Below are positions 1-6,227 of a stretch of DNA of 8,836 bases, piece after piece (within the stretch, counting starts at the first letter, position 1; every line of letters starts with the position of its first letter). The notes beneath the pieces were generated by a model. The model had not been told where the DNA came from. It saw only the letters and a list, made by a program, of their open reading frames with translations, and did no database searches. The stretch is from Bacillota bacterium (lineage in GTDB: Bacteria > Bacillota > Clostridia > Acetivibrionales > DSM-1351), in the NCBI GenBank assembly GCA_023436485.1, contig JAEZIU010000159.1, positions 1 through 8,836 of the forward strand, in the 5' to 3' direction. A program made the translations under genes and the position numbers.

Positions 1-17
1 TTATTCCATATAAATAA
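1..17 (+). CDS. rpmI: Ribosomal protein L35, C-terminal end only (partial)
   Basis: The window opens inside a gene. Reading from base 3 gives Ile-Pro-Tyr-Lys followed by a TAA stop at 15-17. Clostridial L35 proteins commonly end in a (L/I)PY(K/L)-type tail, and rpmI is normally the gene directly before rplT in the infC-rpmI-rplT operon. The stop lies 18 bases before the rplT start, a spacing typical of that operon. Only four codons are visible, so the call depends mainly on position and tail sequence; the rest of the gene lies outside the window. Confidence 0.68.
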
Positions 18-35
18 GAAGGAGGACGAAGGTTT

Positions 36-389
36 ATGGCAAGAGTTAAAGGTGCGGTTAGAACCCGTGCAAGACATAAAAAGATACTAAAGCTTGCAAA
101 AGGATATTTTGGTGCAAAGAGCAAGCTATTTAGAACGGCAAACCAAGCTGTAATGAAATCTTTAAACTACGCTTTCAACGACAGAAGAGCAAAAAAGAGA
201 GATTTCAGAAAGCTTTGGATCGCAAGAATTAATGCTGCTGCAAGAATAAATGGTTTATCATATAGCAAATTCATCAATGGTTTGAAGAAGTCAGGAATAG
301 AACTTAACAGAAAAGTTCTTGCTGATTTGGCAGTAAATGATGCGGCTGCATTTGCTAAGCTTGCTGAGACTGCAAAAGCTGCTAAATAA
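36..389 (+). CDS. rplT: 50S ribosomal protein L20
   Basis: Encodes a 117-residue, very basic protein, the usual full length for bacterial L20. The N-terminus carries the family hallmark [16 protein letters not shown], followed by the conserved [14 protein letters not shown] segment and the globular C-terminal part with [14 protein letters not shown] and [10 protein letters not shown]20 binds 23S rRNA early in assembly of the large subunit; its long basic N-terminal extension threads into rRNA and its C-terminal domain can also bind its own mRNA leader in organisms where this was studied. The ATG is preceded by AAGGAGG at 19-25, ten bases upstream. It follows rpmI closely and is followed by a strong terminator, so it is the last gene of its operon. 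Any L20 autoregulatory leader would lie upstream of infC, outside the window. Confidence 0.98.
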   Translation: MARVKGAVRTRARHKKILKLAKGYFGAKSKLFRTANQAVMKSLNYAFNDRRAKKRDFRKLWIARINAAARINGLSYSKFINGLKKSGIELNRKVLADLAVNDAAAFAKLAETAKAAK

Positions 390-417
390 TAAATTTTGAA
401 ATATGCAGTATTTAAAT

Positions 418-448
418 ATAAAGGAGTCCTATCAGGGCTCCTTTATTT
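418..448 (+). terminator. Rho-independent terminator of the rpmI-rplT operon
   Basis: Bases 418-430 pair with 434-446 in a 13-bp stem (one G-T wobble at 427/437) closed by the three-base loop ATC at 431-433. The 3' side runs into the T-rich stretch 442-448. It sits 29 bases after the rplT stop and 49 bases before the next start codon, so it separates the ribosomal operon from the polymerase gene. Confidence 0.9.
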
Positions 449-496
449 GACTTCATATATTACTACAGACAGTTTTGCTTGAAAGGGGAATGATAG

Positions 497-1696
497 ATGG
501 ACAGAGTAGTTTTCTTAGTGGATATGAATGCATTTTTTATAAGCTGCGAAATGTCCAGAAACCCTGAAATAGCCGGTAAACCGGCTGCCGTTGCAGGTAA
601 TCCCAAAACAAGAACAGGTATAATTCTTGCTGCAAACTATGAAGCTAGGAAATTTGGGATTAAAACTACTATGGTCATTCATCAAGCTCTGAAACTTTGT
701 CCAGAAATGCTCCTTGTTCCGCCGGATCACAGATTTTATGAAAAAAAGTCTATGGAGGTTATGAGAATCCTGGAAGGGTTTTCTCCCGTCATTGAACAAA
801 ACAGTATAGATGAGGCGTGGTTAGATATGACGGGTACAGAAACACTCTTTGGAAACCCCATAGAAGCAGCACAACAAATAATGGATGCAATAAACGAAGA
901 GCTTGGCTTATGGTGTTCAATAGGAATATCCCAAAACAAGTTGCTGTCAAAAATAGCATCTGAAATTAAGAAACCTATGGGGATAACCGAACTTTGGATG
1001 ACGGACGTTCAAACAAAATTGTGGCCTTTAAAAGTAACCGACCTATATGGAATAGGCAGGCAGACAGGTCTGAAACTCAACAAAATAGGGGTAACAACTA
1101 TAGGAGAACTGGCAAATTATAATTCACAGGCTTTGGTAAGCTTCTTTGGCAAACAGGGGCTGGAACTCCAAAGAATGGCCAATGGTATTGATGCATCAGC
1201 AGTTACACCTCATATATCAGGTGAAATGAAGTCGATTGGGCGATCAACTACACTTGCGTCGGATATAACAGATATAGAAGAAGTCAGGACAACTTTTATT
1301 GAGATGTGTGAAGAAGTTGGCTATGAAGCCCGGAAAAACAATAAAAAGGGACGTACTATCCAAATAACAATAAAGTACTCAGATTTTAGAACAATAACAA
1401 GACAAACAAGTATAGAGCCCACCTATCTCACAAAAGACATATATGAGACAGGTTTCACTCTCTTAAATAAAAACTGGAACAGCTTGATGCCTGTCCGGTT
1501 AATTGGAATAAGTATCAGCGGCTTTGAAAATGAAGGCCTTTCAGGACAAATGTCACTGTTTGATGAAACTGAATCTTGTGACAATTTATCCCGAAAAGAA
1601 GAAAAGCTTGAAAAAGCCATTGATTCCATACGAAGCAAGTTAGGAACAAATTCTATAAGCAGGGCAATACAGATTAAGAACCCTAAAACCAAGTAG
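497..1696 (+). CDS. dinB: Y-family DNA polymerase (DinB / Pol IV type)
   Basis: A 399-residue translesion polymerase that copies past damaged template bases. The palm starts with VDMNAFF (residues 8-14): D9 is the first metal ligand and F14 occupies the steric-gate position that excludes ribonucleotides. The second catalytic motif, SIDEAWLD, supplies D105 and E106. The fingers region has the conserved YEARKFGIKTTM stretch, the thumb has the helix-hairpin-helix segment DLYGIGRQTGLKLNKIGV (about 182-199), and the little finger domain spans roughly 240-345. QMSLF at 351-355 matches the sliding-clamp binding motif QLxLF, followed by a 44-residue tail (KLEKAIDSIRSKLGTNSISRA) typical of Firmicutes YqjH/YqjW/UvrX-like members. 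The start is supported by GGGGA at 485-489, seven bases upstream. I see no GAAC-N4-GTTC LexA box and no convincing promoter in the 107 bases before it. All catalytic residues are present, so the enzyme should be active. Assignment within DinB versus UmuC-like subgroups is less sure. Confidence 0.93.
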   Translation: MDRVVFLVDMNAFFISCEMSRNPEIAGKPAAVAGNPKTRTGIILAANYEARKFGIKTTMVIHQALKLCPEMLLVPPDHRFYEKKSMEVMRILEGFSPVIEQNSIDEAWLDMTGTETLFGNPIEAAQQIMDAINEELGLWCSIGISQNKLLSKIASEIKKPMGITELWMTDVQTKLWPLKVTDLYGIGRQTGLKLNKIGVTTIGELANYNSQALVSFFGKQGLELQRMANGIDASAVTPHISGEMKSIGRSTTLASDITDIEEVRTTFIEMCEEVGYEARKNNKKGRTIQITIKYSDFRTITRQTSIEPTYLTKDIYETGFTLLNKNWNSLMPVRLIGISISGFENEGLSGQMSLFDETESCDNLSRKEEKLEKAIDSIRSKLGTNSISRAIQIKNPKTK

Positions 1697-2407
1697 TTAT
1701 TTTTTAAAAAGAGGGTTGTTTTTTAGCATTAACCGCTGTTTCTGAAAGATGAACTTAGTTAGTGTGCTTGAATCCTGGGGAGAAATATAAACAAAATTCA
1801 TACCCACTTCATATTTCTTGTTTTCTATACTTGTTGAGCGGATAACTTGTGCCAGTACCCTTATATTACCCATACCCTCAAGGTCTACCGAAATATCCGT
1901 CATTATACCCGAATCAACTGAATTGTCCATAATCAGGCATAGACCGCTTCCACTGATATTCTTGGTGAATGTGCTTTTTAAATCGCTTGCGGACAGTTTT
2001 TTAAATTCATGCTTTGTGGTGGTTAACGGTTGGTCATCAACAATAGAATACTCGCATTCCAAAACCGCATCCAGTCTGTAGTTCATTCTTCTCTGAATTT
2101 TAGTGAATTCACTGGTTATTGATGCTTGAAAGCACTCCACATGCCCTGACTTTTTATATTCATTTACAATTGCATCAAAATGCATCAGCTCTTGTCTTTG
2201 ATTTAAAAAGTTTACGGCGATATTCAAACCGGCTGACAGATACTTATATCTGCCTTCACTCATGGGCGCAGCAATAGTAATTGTCTTTGTATCAACCACA
2301 TCCATTAACTGGCTGATATAACTTGAAGATTGAGAAGGGAAATTTTTTATGTACTCCGGTATTTCGATTTCTAATTTCGTCCCGATAATAATGTCATTAG
2401 CATTCAT
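1697..2407 (-). CDS. PilZ-domain c-di-GMP-binding protein (YcgR-like architecture)
   Basis: A 236-residue soluble protein. The first ~95 residues resemble the PilZN/YcgR-type N-terminal domain, with the IAAPMSEGRYKYLSAG stretch at 45-60. The C-terminal PilZ domain carries both parts of the c-di-GMP site: RMNYR (R107, R111; the RxxxR motif) and NISGSG (150-155; the (D/N)xSxxG motif). The closing VGMNFVYISPQDSSTLTKFIFQKQR segment is also typical of the family. Proteins of this layout sense c-di-GMP and act on flagellar motors or on exopolysaccharide synthesis, but nothing in the window names the target. No signal peptide or membrane segment is visible. The start is set by GGAG at plus-strand bases 2415-2418, seven bases upstream of the ATG. 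The TAA stop directly abuts the stop codon of the convergent polymerase gene. It appears to be a single-gene unit with its own promoter. Confidence 0.88.
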   Translation of the reverse strand: MNANDIIIGTKLEIEIPEYIKNFPSQSSSYISQLMDVVDTKTITIAAPMSEGRYKYLSAGLNIAVNFLNQRQELMHFDAIVNEYKKSGHVECFQASITSEFTKIQRRMNYRLDAVLECEYSIVDDQPLTTTKHEFKKLSASDLKSTFTKNISGSGLCLIMDNSVDSGIMTDISVDLEGMGNIRVLAQVIRSTSIENKKYEVGMNFVYISPQDSSTLTKFIFQKQRLMLKNNPLFKK

Positions 2408-2428
2408 TAGAATTCTCCATAATAATTC

Positions 2429-2482
2429 ATATTAAATTTTATATCTGATATTTTTATTATATTCTAAATATATTAAATTTTA
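2429..2482. repeat. Pair of 13-bp AT-rich direct repeats around the PilZ promoter
   Basis: The 13-mer ATATTAAATTTTA occurs at 2429-2441 and again at 2470-2482, 41 bp apart start to start, which is close to four helical turns. The second copy overlaps the proposed -35 element of the PilZ promoter; the first lies just downstream of the expected transcription start. This could be an operator pair, but both copies are pure A/T in an A/T-rich spacer, so chance is a real alternative. Confidence 0.35.
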
Positions 2483-2484
2483 AA
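2456..2484 (-). promoter_or_regulatory. Predicted sigma-A promoter of the PilZ gene
   Basis: On the minus strand, TTTAAA (plus bases 2479-2484; four of six matches to the -35 consensus) is followed after 17 bases by a perfect TATAAT (plus bases 2456-2461). The expected start is near 2449, giving a leader of about 40 bases. The -35 is weak, and the surrounding A/T richness lowers confidence. Confidence 0.5.
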
Positions 2485-2512
2485 CAGCTAAATGAATGAT
2501 TTTCCCGAGCAG

Positions 2513-2541
2513 TGGACACGGTAATAAATGTGAGATATAAT
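2513..2541 (+). promoter_or_regulatory. Predicted sigma-A promoter of the acyltransferase gene
   Basis: TGGACA at 2513-2518 (five of six matches to TTGACA) is separated by exactly 17 bases from a perfect TATAAT at 2536-2541. The expected start is near 2548, about 40 bases before the coding region. It is divergent from the PilZ promoter, with 28 bases between the two -35 elements. Confidence 0.68.
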
Positions 2542-2591
2542 TATCACTGGCATTATGGTGTATAATTATATTATTAGCGGAAGTGATGGAT

Positions 2592-3383
2592 ATGAAGAGT
2601 TATTTTTCAGGAAATAGATATGAAACAGCAGGGAATAAGAGAAATATATTTGACAAGCTTTTCCTCAATACCAGATGGTATTTTGTTTATGGCTACGCAA
2701 AAGTAGTAGTAAAGGGACGGAACCTTGCAGTAAAGGATAAGTACGATTCAGAAGAATGGGCGGCTTCCAGTTATAACACAGTTGAATGTATTGAAAAGAG
2801 CGGCGGTCGACTGTTTATTGACGGTATGGATAATATTACAAAGAATGATGGGCCTGTTGTGTTTGTAAGTAACCATATGAGTACATTGGAAACTTTTGTA
2901 TTTCCTTGTATAATTGCACCGTTAAAGGAAGTTACCTATGTTGTAAAGGATTCTCTTGTAACAATGCCAATATTCGGGTCTATTATGCGAAGCAGAAACC
3001 CTATAGTAGTATCAAGGAAGAACTCCAGACAGGATTTACTTAATGTTATAAGCAAAGGTAAGGAAATACTGGCTGAGGGAAGATCTATTGTTCTGTTCCC
3101 GGAAGGAACAAGACAGGAGCAATTCAATCCTGAGAAGTTTAATTCACTGGGTATAAAGCTTGCAAAAGAGGCTGGCGTACCTGTAATACCTGTTGCAATA
3201 AAAACCGATTTCTGGGGAAATGGCAAGCTTGTAAAGGACATTGGTCCTATACGCAGAAAAGAACCTATTTGCATATCTTTTGGAGAACCCATAGCCATAA
3301 CCGGAAACGGAAAGGCAGAACATAAGCAGGTAGTAGAGTTTATAACTGAAAAAACAAATGAATTTAAAAATATTAAAATTTGA
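2592..3383 (+). CDS. PlsC-family 1-acylglycerol-3-phosphate acyltransferase-like protein
   Basis: From the ATG at 2592 this is a 263-residue member of the LPLAT/PlsC superfamily, enzymes that move an acyl chain onto lysophosphatidic acid or a related acceptor at the inner membrane face. Motif I is NHMSTLE, with H95 and E100: the usual HX4D dyad has Glu for Asp. Motif II is represented by the FGSIMRSRNPIVVSR region (R142 likely phosphate-binding). Motif III is FPEGTR (169-174) and motif IV is VPVIPVAIK (about 196-204). A tail with TDFWGNGK and FGEPIAITGNGKAEH resembles a recognisable bacterial subgroup that, from memory, also carries HX4E. No clear transmembrane helix is present. GGAAGTG at 2579-2585 lies six bases before the ATG at 2592; in-frame GTG 2583 and ATG 2586 would lengthen the product by up to three residues but would overlap or crowd that site. 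The exact substrate is uncertain. Confidence 0.87.
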   Translation: MKSYFSGNRYETAGNKRNIFDKLFLNTRWYFVYGYAKVVVKGRNLAVKDKYDSEEWAASSYNTVECIEKSGGRLFIDGMDNITKNDGPVVFVSNHMSTLETFVFPCIIAPLKEVTYVVKDSLVTMPIFGSIMRSRNPIVVSRKNSRQDLLNVISKGKEILAEGRSIVLFPEGTRQEQFNPEKFNSLGIKLAKEAGVPVIPVAIKTDFWGNGKLVKDIGPIRRKEPICISFGEPIAITGNGKAEHKQVVEFITEKTNEFKNIKI

Positions 3384-3433
3384 AAAAATTCTCATTTTAG
3401 TCTTGTAAAATAAATTACTTCCTAGTAAAATAA

Positions 3434-3439
3434 TATAAT
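3434..3439 (+). promoter_or_regulatory. -10 element upstream of tRNA-Pro
   Basis: A perfect TATAAT ends six bases before the first base of the mature tRNA. No good -35 is seen at 16-18 bases upstream (TAAATT at 3411-3416 is the closest by spacing and matches poorly). If the element is used, transcription would begin at or within a few bases of the tRNA 5' end. Confidence 0.45.
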
Positions 3440-3445
3440 GAGATT

Positions 3446-3522
3446 CGGGGTGTAGCGAAGCTTGGTATCGCGCTTGGTTCGGGACTAAGAGGCCGGAGGT
3501 TCAAATCCTCTCACTCCGACCA
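3446..3522 (+). tRNA. tRNA-Pro (anticodon CGG)
   Basis: A complete 77-base cloverleaf with encoded CCA. The acceptor stem CGGGGTG pairs with CACTCCG (one G-T). The C1-G72 pair and A73 are the usual identity features of bacterial proline tRNA. The D stem is GCGA/TCGC with a GG in its loop, the anticodon stem is CTTGG/CTAAG (one G-T), and the loop TTCGGGA places CGG at 34-36 followed by G37, the base normally methylated in proline tRNAs. The T arm is GGAGG-TTCAAAT-CCTCT. It reads CCG codons. It stands alone, 62 bases after the acyltransferase stop with no terminator visible between, so it may be cotranscribed with that gene or use its own -10 element. Confidence 0.96.
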
Positions 3523-3560
3523 TAAAAGGACTTGCTGATATATGTCAGCAAGTCCTTTTA
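3523..3560. terminator. Bidirectional terminator between tRNA-Pro and the ABC transporter gene
   Basis: A 16-bp perfect stem (3523-3538 with 3545-3560) with a six-base loop TATATG. The ends of the stem are A-rich on the left and T-rich on the right, so transcripts from either strand end in a short U run. It begins at the first base after the tRNA CCA and ends four bases before the stop codon of the convergent ABC transporter gene, so it can serve both. Confidence 0.88.
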
Positions 3561-3564
3561 TATT

Positions 3565-5919
3565 TCATTCACTCCTTAGTGCTTCCACCGCATCCTTTCT
3601 GGAAGCTATCTTAGCAGGAATATGCCCTCCAAGTATGGTAAGAACTGTACTTAGCACAACGAGCAGTAATGCATGAAGTATTTGCAGTTGAGCCACATTT
3701 TTCAGTTCGGTCATATTATATATAATTTGATTAATAGGTATTGTTAATAACCATGCAATTATTATACCAAGAAGGCCGGAGAACACTCCTATAATACAGG
3801 TTTCAGCATCAAATACCCGGGCAATATCCCTTTTCCTTGCACCCAATGAACGCAGTATCCCTATTTCTTTTGTACGTTCCAGCACTGAGGTGTAGGTGAT
3901 AATACTTATCATTATGAGGCTTACGACAAGAGAAATGGAAGCGAAAGCTAAAAGTACGATAGTGATACCGTGCATAATTCCTCCTGTCATCTGGGACATA
4001 GTTCCGGCAAGGTCGGTATAAAATATCTTATTATCCAGAGACTTGCCTTCATTATACGCATCCAGATAAGCCGTAACTGCATCCTTGTCAATAAAATTGT
4101 CCGGATAGACCATTATCATAAATGGAGAGGCAGTACCTCCCAAATAAGCAAGAAACATGGATTTTTCAGTTTTATCCATATCCTGCATGGTAATGACGTT
4201 TTTACTGCTGTTCTCCTGCTCTTTTACAATGTCGGAATCTTTTGAGTTGTTTATTACCAACTGGGTAAGCTTATCACTGTACGCAATACCGGGAGCGAGA
4301 ATTCCGATTTTAACATTGGGCTTTTTTCTTACTACTCCTGTAATAGTAACAGGAATACTGCTTTTAGAAGAATACATAGCTTCATAGTTGTCGCCCGGAA
4401 GGTAAGTACCAAATTCTGTTTTAACATAATAATCATTGTTTGATACTATCTTAAACTCTGTACCTACAATGTCATCAAAATTAATAGATTTTTTATTATC
4501 GGTTAGAAAACCCAGCCCTTTTAGAATAGTATAGTTTAACCGGTTTTTAGAATCTACTACAAGTACCATATCAGTAGGTTTTTCAGGATATTTTCCTGCC
4601 AGAAGCCCATAATTTTTTGCAAGATATGATTGGTCATTTTTCTTTAATTGCTCGGGATACGAAGAAAGACCGACTCCTTCCATGCTGGAGGTGTTTGCTT
4701 TTTCCTTCATAGCTTCCATAGGATTAGACAGCGACACAGGTGAGGCTTTTCCGTTAATTTTCCTCATCATGTTAATTCCGACTATACGTGCATAGCCGAT
4801 ACTTTTACAGATTTTCGGGTCGATTTTACTGATGTATTCCAGATATTCACCTGTAAAAATATTTCTATGATTAAATATGCTTTTTGATGAATCATACAGA
4901 TATACCTTGTCAGAATCAGCGTATTCAACTGTCCCTGTGTTAGTCTTTTTTGTCTCACCCTTATATGCTTTCATATTTTCCGAGTTCATATGTGAGGGGG
5001 TTTGTGTAAGGATAATAGGAAATTGTGCAAGGGCATCGCTCTGGAACTTATCAATTTGCTTTTTGAATCCTGTAGACAGACTCAGAATAACTGCTATACC
5101 TATAATTCCTATGCTTGAAGCTAGTGAGGTAAGAAATGTCCTCCATTTTTTTGTTTTAATATTGTTAAATGACAGTTTAAGTGCTGTAAAAAAACTCATG
5201 CTGGTTTTCTTCAAATGAAATCCCGCTGACATCTGAAGAGGCTCACAGGGATTACTGTCGGAAATAATTTTGCCGTCTTCAAAATTAATGATTCTGTCGG
5301 CGTATTTTTCAGCAATAGCAGGATTGTGAGTTACCATAATAACTAGCCGATTATGGGAAATGTTTTTAATTAAATCCATGATTTGAATGCTTGTAGCCGA
5401 ATCTAAAGCCCCCGTAGGTTCGTCGCACAAAAGAATCTCGGGATCATTTGCAAGAGCCCGTGCAATGGCCACACGCTGCATTTGGCCTCCTGACAGTTGG
5501 TTTGGCTTTTTATGAAGATGTTCCTTGAGCCCAACCTCATTTAAGACATCAAGAGCTTTTTTCCTCTTTTCTTCCTGGGAAATTCCGCTCAGGGTCATAC
5601 CCAATTCTACATTATCTATAATACTAAGATGGTTAATCAGGTTATAGCTCTGAAATACAAAGCCTATAGAGTTATTACGGTAAGCGTCCCATTCCTTTTC
5701 TGTAAAATGAGATGTTTTTTTACCGTTTATACTCATTTCACCTGAATCATATCGGTCAAGTCCACCAAGAATATTTAAACAAGTTGTTTTACCGGACCCG
5801 CTTGTGCCTAAAATTGCAACAAACTCTTTCTTCCGAAAAGACACGCTTATTTCAGACAGTGCTATAGTATCTACATTTCCAACATGATAGGTTTTACTGA
5901 TATTATTTAGTTCAAGCAT
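3565..5919 (-). CDS. MacB/FtsX-type ABC transporter, fused ATPase and permease
   Basis: A 784-residue protein. Residues 1-220 form a complete ABC ATPase: Walker A GTSGSGKT (38-45), Q-loop Q90, signature LSGGQ (142-146), Walker B ILLCDE (162-167) and H-loop H198. It belongs to the LolD/MacB-like group ([10 protein letters not shown]). A short linker leads to TM1 (about 264-284), a large extracytoplasmic region of about 365 residues (286-648), then three TM helices near 650-678, 706-728 and 747-766. [19 protein letters not shown] (681-699) is the FtsX-domain cytoplasmic signature between TM2 and TM3. Such mechanotransmission transporters export lipoproteins, peptides or antibiotics, or sense cell-envelope antimicrobials. 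No MacA-like adaptor or two-component system lies beside it, so the substrate is unknown. GGAG (plus CTCC at 5930-5933) lies ten bases before the ATG. The gene has its own promoter and converges on the tRNA. Confidence 0.93.
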   Translation of the reverse strand: MLELNNISKTYHVGNVDTIALSEISVSFRKKEFVAILGTSGSGKTTCLNILGGLDRYDSGEMSINGKKTSHFTEKEWDAYRNNSIGFVFQSYNLINHLSIIDNVELGMTLSGISQEEKRKKALDVLNEVGLKEHLHKKPNQLSGGQMQRVAIARALANDPEILLCDEPTGALDSATSIQIMDLIKNISHNRLVIMVTHNPAIAEKYADRIINFEDGKIISDSNPCEPLQMSAGFHLKKTSMSFFTALKLSFNNIKTKKWRTFLTSLASSIGIIGIAVILSLSTGFKKQIDKFQSDALAQFPIILTQTPSHMNSENMKAYKGETKKTNTGTVEYADSDKVYLYDSSKSIFNHRNIFTGEYLEYISKIDPKICKSIGYARIVGINMMRKINGKASPVSLSNPMEAMKEKANTSSMEGVGLSSYPEQLKKNDQSYLAKNYGLLAGKYPEKPTDMVLVVDSKNRLNYTILKGLGFLTDNKKSINFDDIVGTEFKIVSNNDYYVKTEFGTYLPGDNYEAMYSSKSSIPVTITGVVRKKPNVKIGILAPGIAYSDKLTQLVINNSKDSDIVKEQENSSKNVITMQDMDKTEKSMFLAYLGGTASPFMIMVYPDNFIDKDAVTAYLDAYNEGKSLDNKIFYTDLAGTMSQMTGGIMHGITIVLLAFASISLVVSLIMISIITYTSVLERTKEIGILRSLGARKRDIARVFDAETCIIGVFSGLLGIIIAWLLTIPINQIIYNMTELKNVAQLQILHALLLVVLSTVLTILGGHIPAKIASRKDAVEALRSE

Positions 5920-6031
5920 ATTTGTTGTGCTCCGATTTTTTCTTAAATACTTGTGAAATATAAGAATATTTTGGTCTATTGCACAAAAGATATTCAGTAA
6001 AATTTTAACGAAAGCATAATAAATTATGGTT

Positions 6032-6060
6032 ATTATATAAATACTATAAAGAATTGTTAA
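6032..6060 (-). promoter_or_regulatory. Predicted sigma-A promoter of the ABC transporter gene
   Basis: On the minus strand, TTAACA (plus bases 6055-6060; five of six matches) precedes a perfect TATAAT (plus bases 6032-6037) by 17 bases. The expected start is near 6025, which leaves a leader of about 106 bases before the ATG. I saw no clear hairpin, terminator or riboswitch in that leader. Confidence 0.6.
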
Positions 6061-6067
6061 AAATGTA

Positions 6068-6096
6068 TTACCATATGTACTATGTTCTGCTATAAT
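6068..6096 (+). promoter_or_regulatory. Predicted extended -10 promoter of the radical SAM operon
   Basis: TTACCA at 6068-6073 (four of six matches) is followed after 17 bases by TATAAT at 6091-6096. TGC at 6088-6090 completes an extended -10 (TGnTATAAT), which compensates for the modest -35. The expected start is near 6103. Its -35 lies seven bases from the -35 of the divergent ABC transporter promoter. Confidence 0.65.
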
Positions 6097-6102
6097 ATTT
6101 TT

Positions 6103-6227
6103 TGGTACTCGAAAGATTATTTTGGTAAAATCGGCAGCTTTTTTGAACAGATTGGCCGCAAAATTTAATTAAAAACCGAGTTCTTTTTTTTTGCTATTTA
6201 TAAATATTAGATATATCGGAGGAAAAA
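6103..6227 (+). other. Long 5' leader of the radical SAM operon
   Basis: About 124 untranslated bases lie between the predicted start and the ATG. No open frame of note is present. The leader has short complementary segments: CGGC 6132-6135 with GCCG 6155-6158, TCGG 6131-6134 with CCGA 6176-6179, and ACTCG 6107-6111 with CGAGT 6177-6181. The last two use bases just ahead of a run of nine T at 6184-6192. The first two pairings exclude each other. This is the layout of an attenuator in outline, but the stems are only four to five pairs, so it may simply be unstructured AT-rich sequence. No known riboswitch class was recognised. Confidence 0.35.

Noticed and set aside
1679..1726. Possible terminator: AACCCT (1679-1684) pairing with AGGGTT (1712-1717), followed by a T run
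   Set aside because: Only six pairs close a 27-base loop, and it lies across the two coding ends; too weak to call.
2531..2548. Imperfect palindrome GTGA...TCAC around the acyltransferase -10
   Set aside because: Only the outer four bases pair; the interior is not symmetrical and resembles the promoter itself.
2561..2566. Second TATAAT upstream of the acyltransferase gene
   Set aside because: No -35 at 16-18 bases, and the start would leave little or no leader before the ribosome site; the TGGACA-17-TATAAT pair just upstream is better.
3144..3395. Antisense open frame of 83 codons opposite the acyltransferase gene
   Set aside because: It has no recognisable domain or ribosome site and is a shadow of a well-conserved gene; the same holds for the other antisense frames in the window.
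6145..6183. GAAC (6145-6148) and GTTC (6180-6183) as a LexA site
   Set aside because: The half sites are 31 bases apart; a Gram-positive SOS box has four bases between them.
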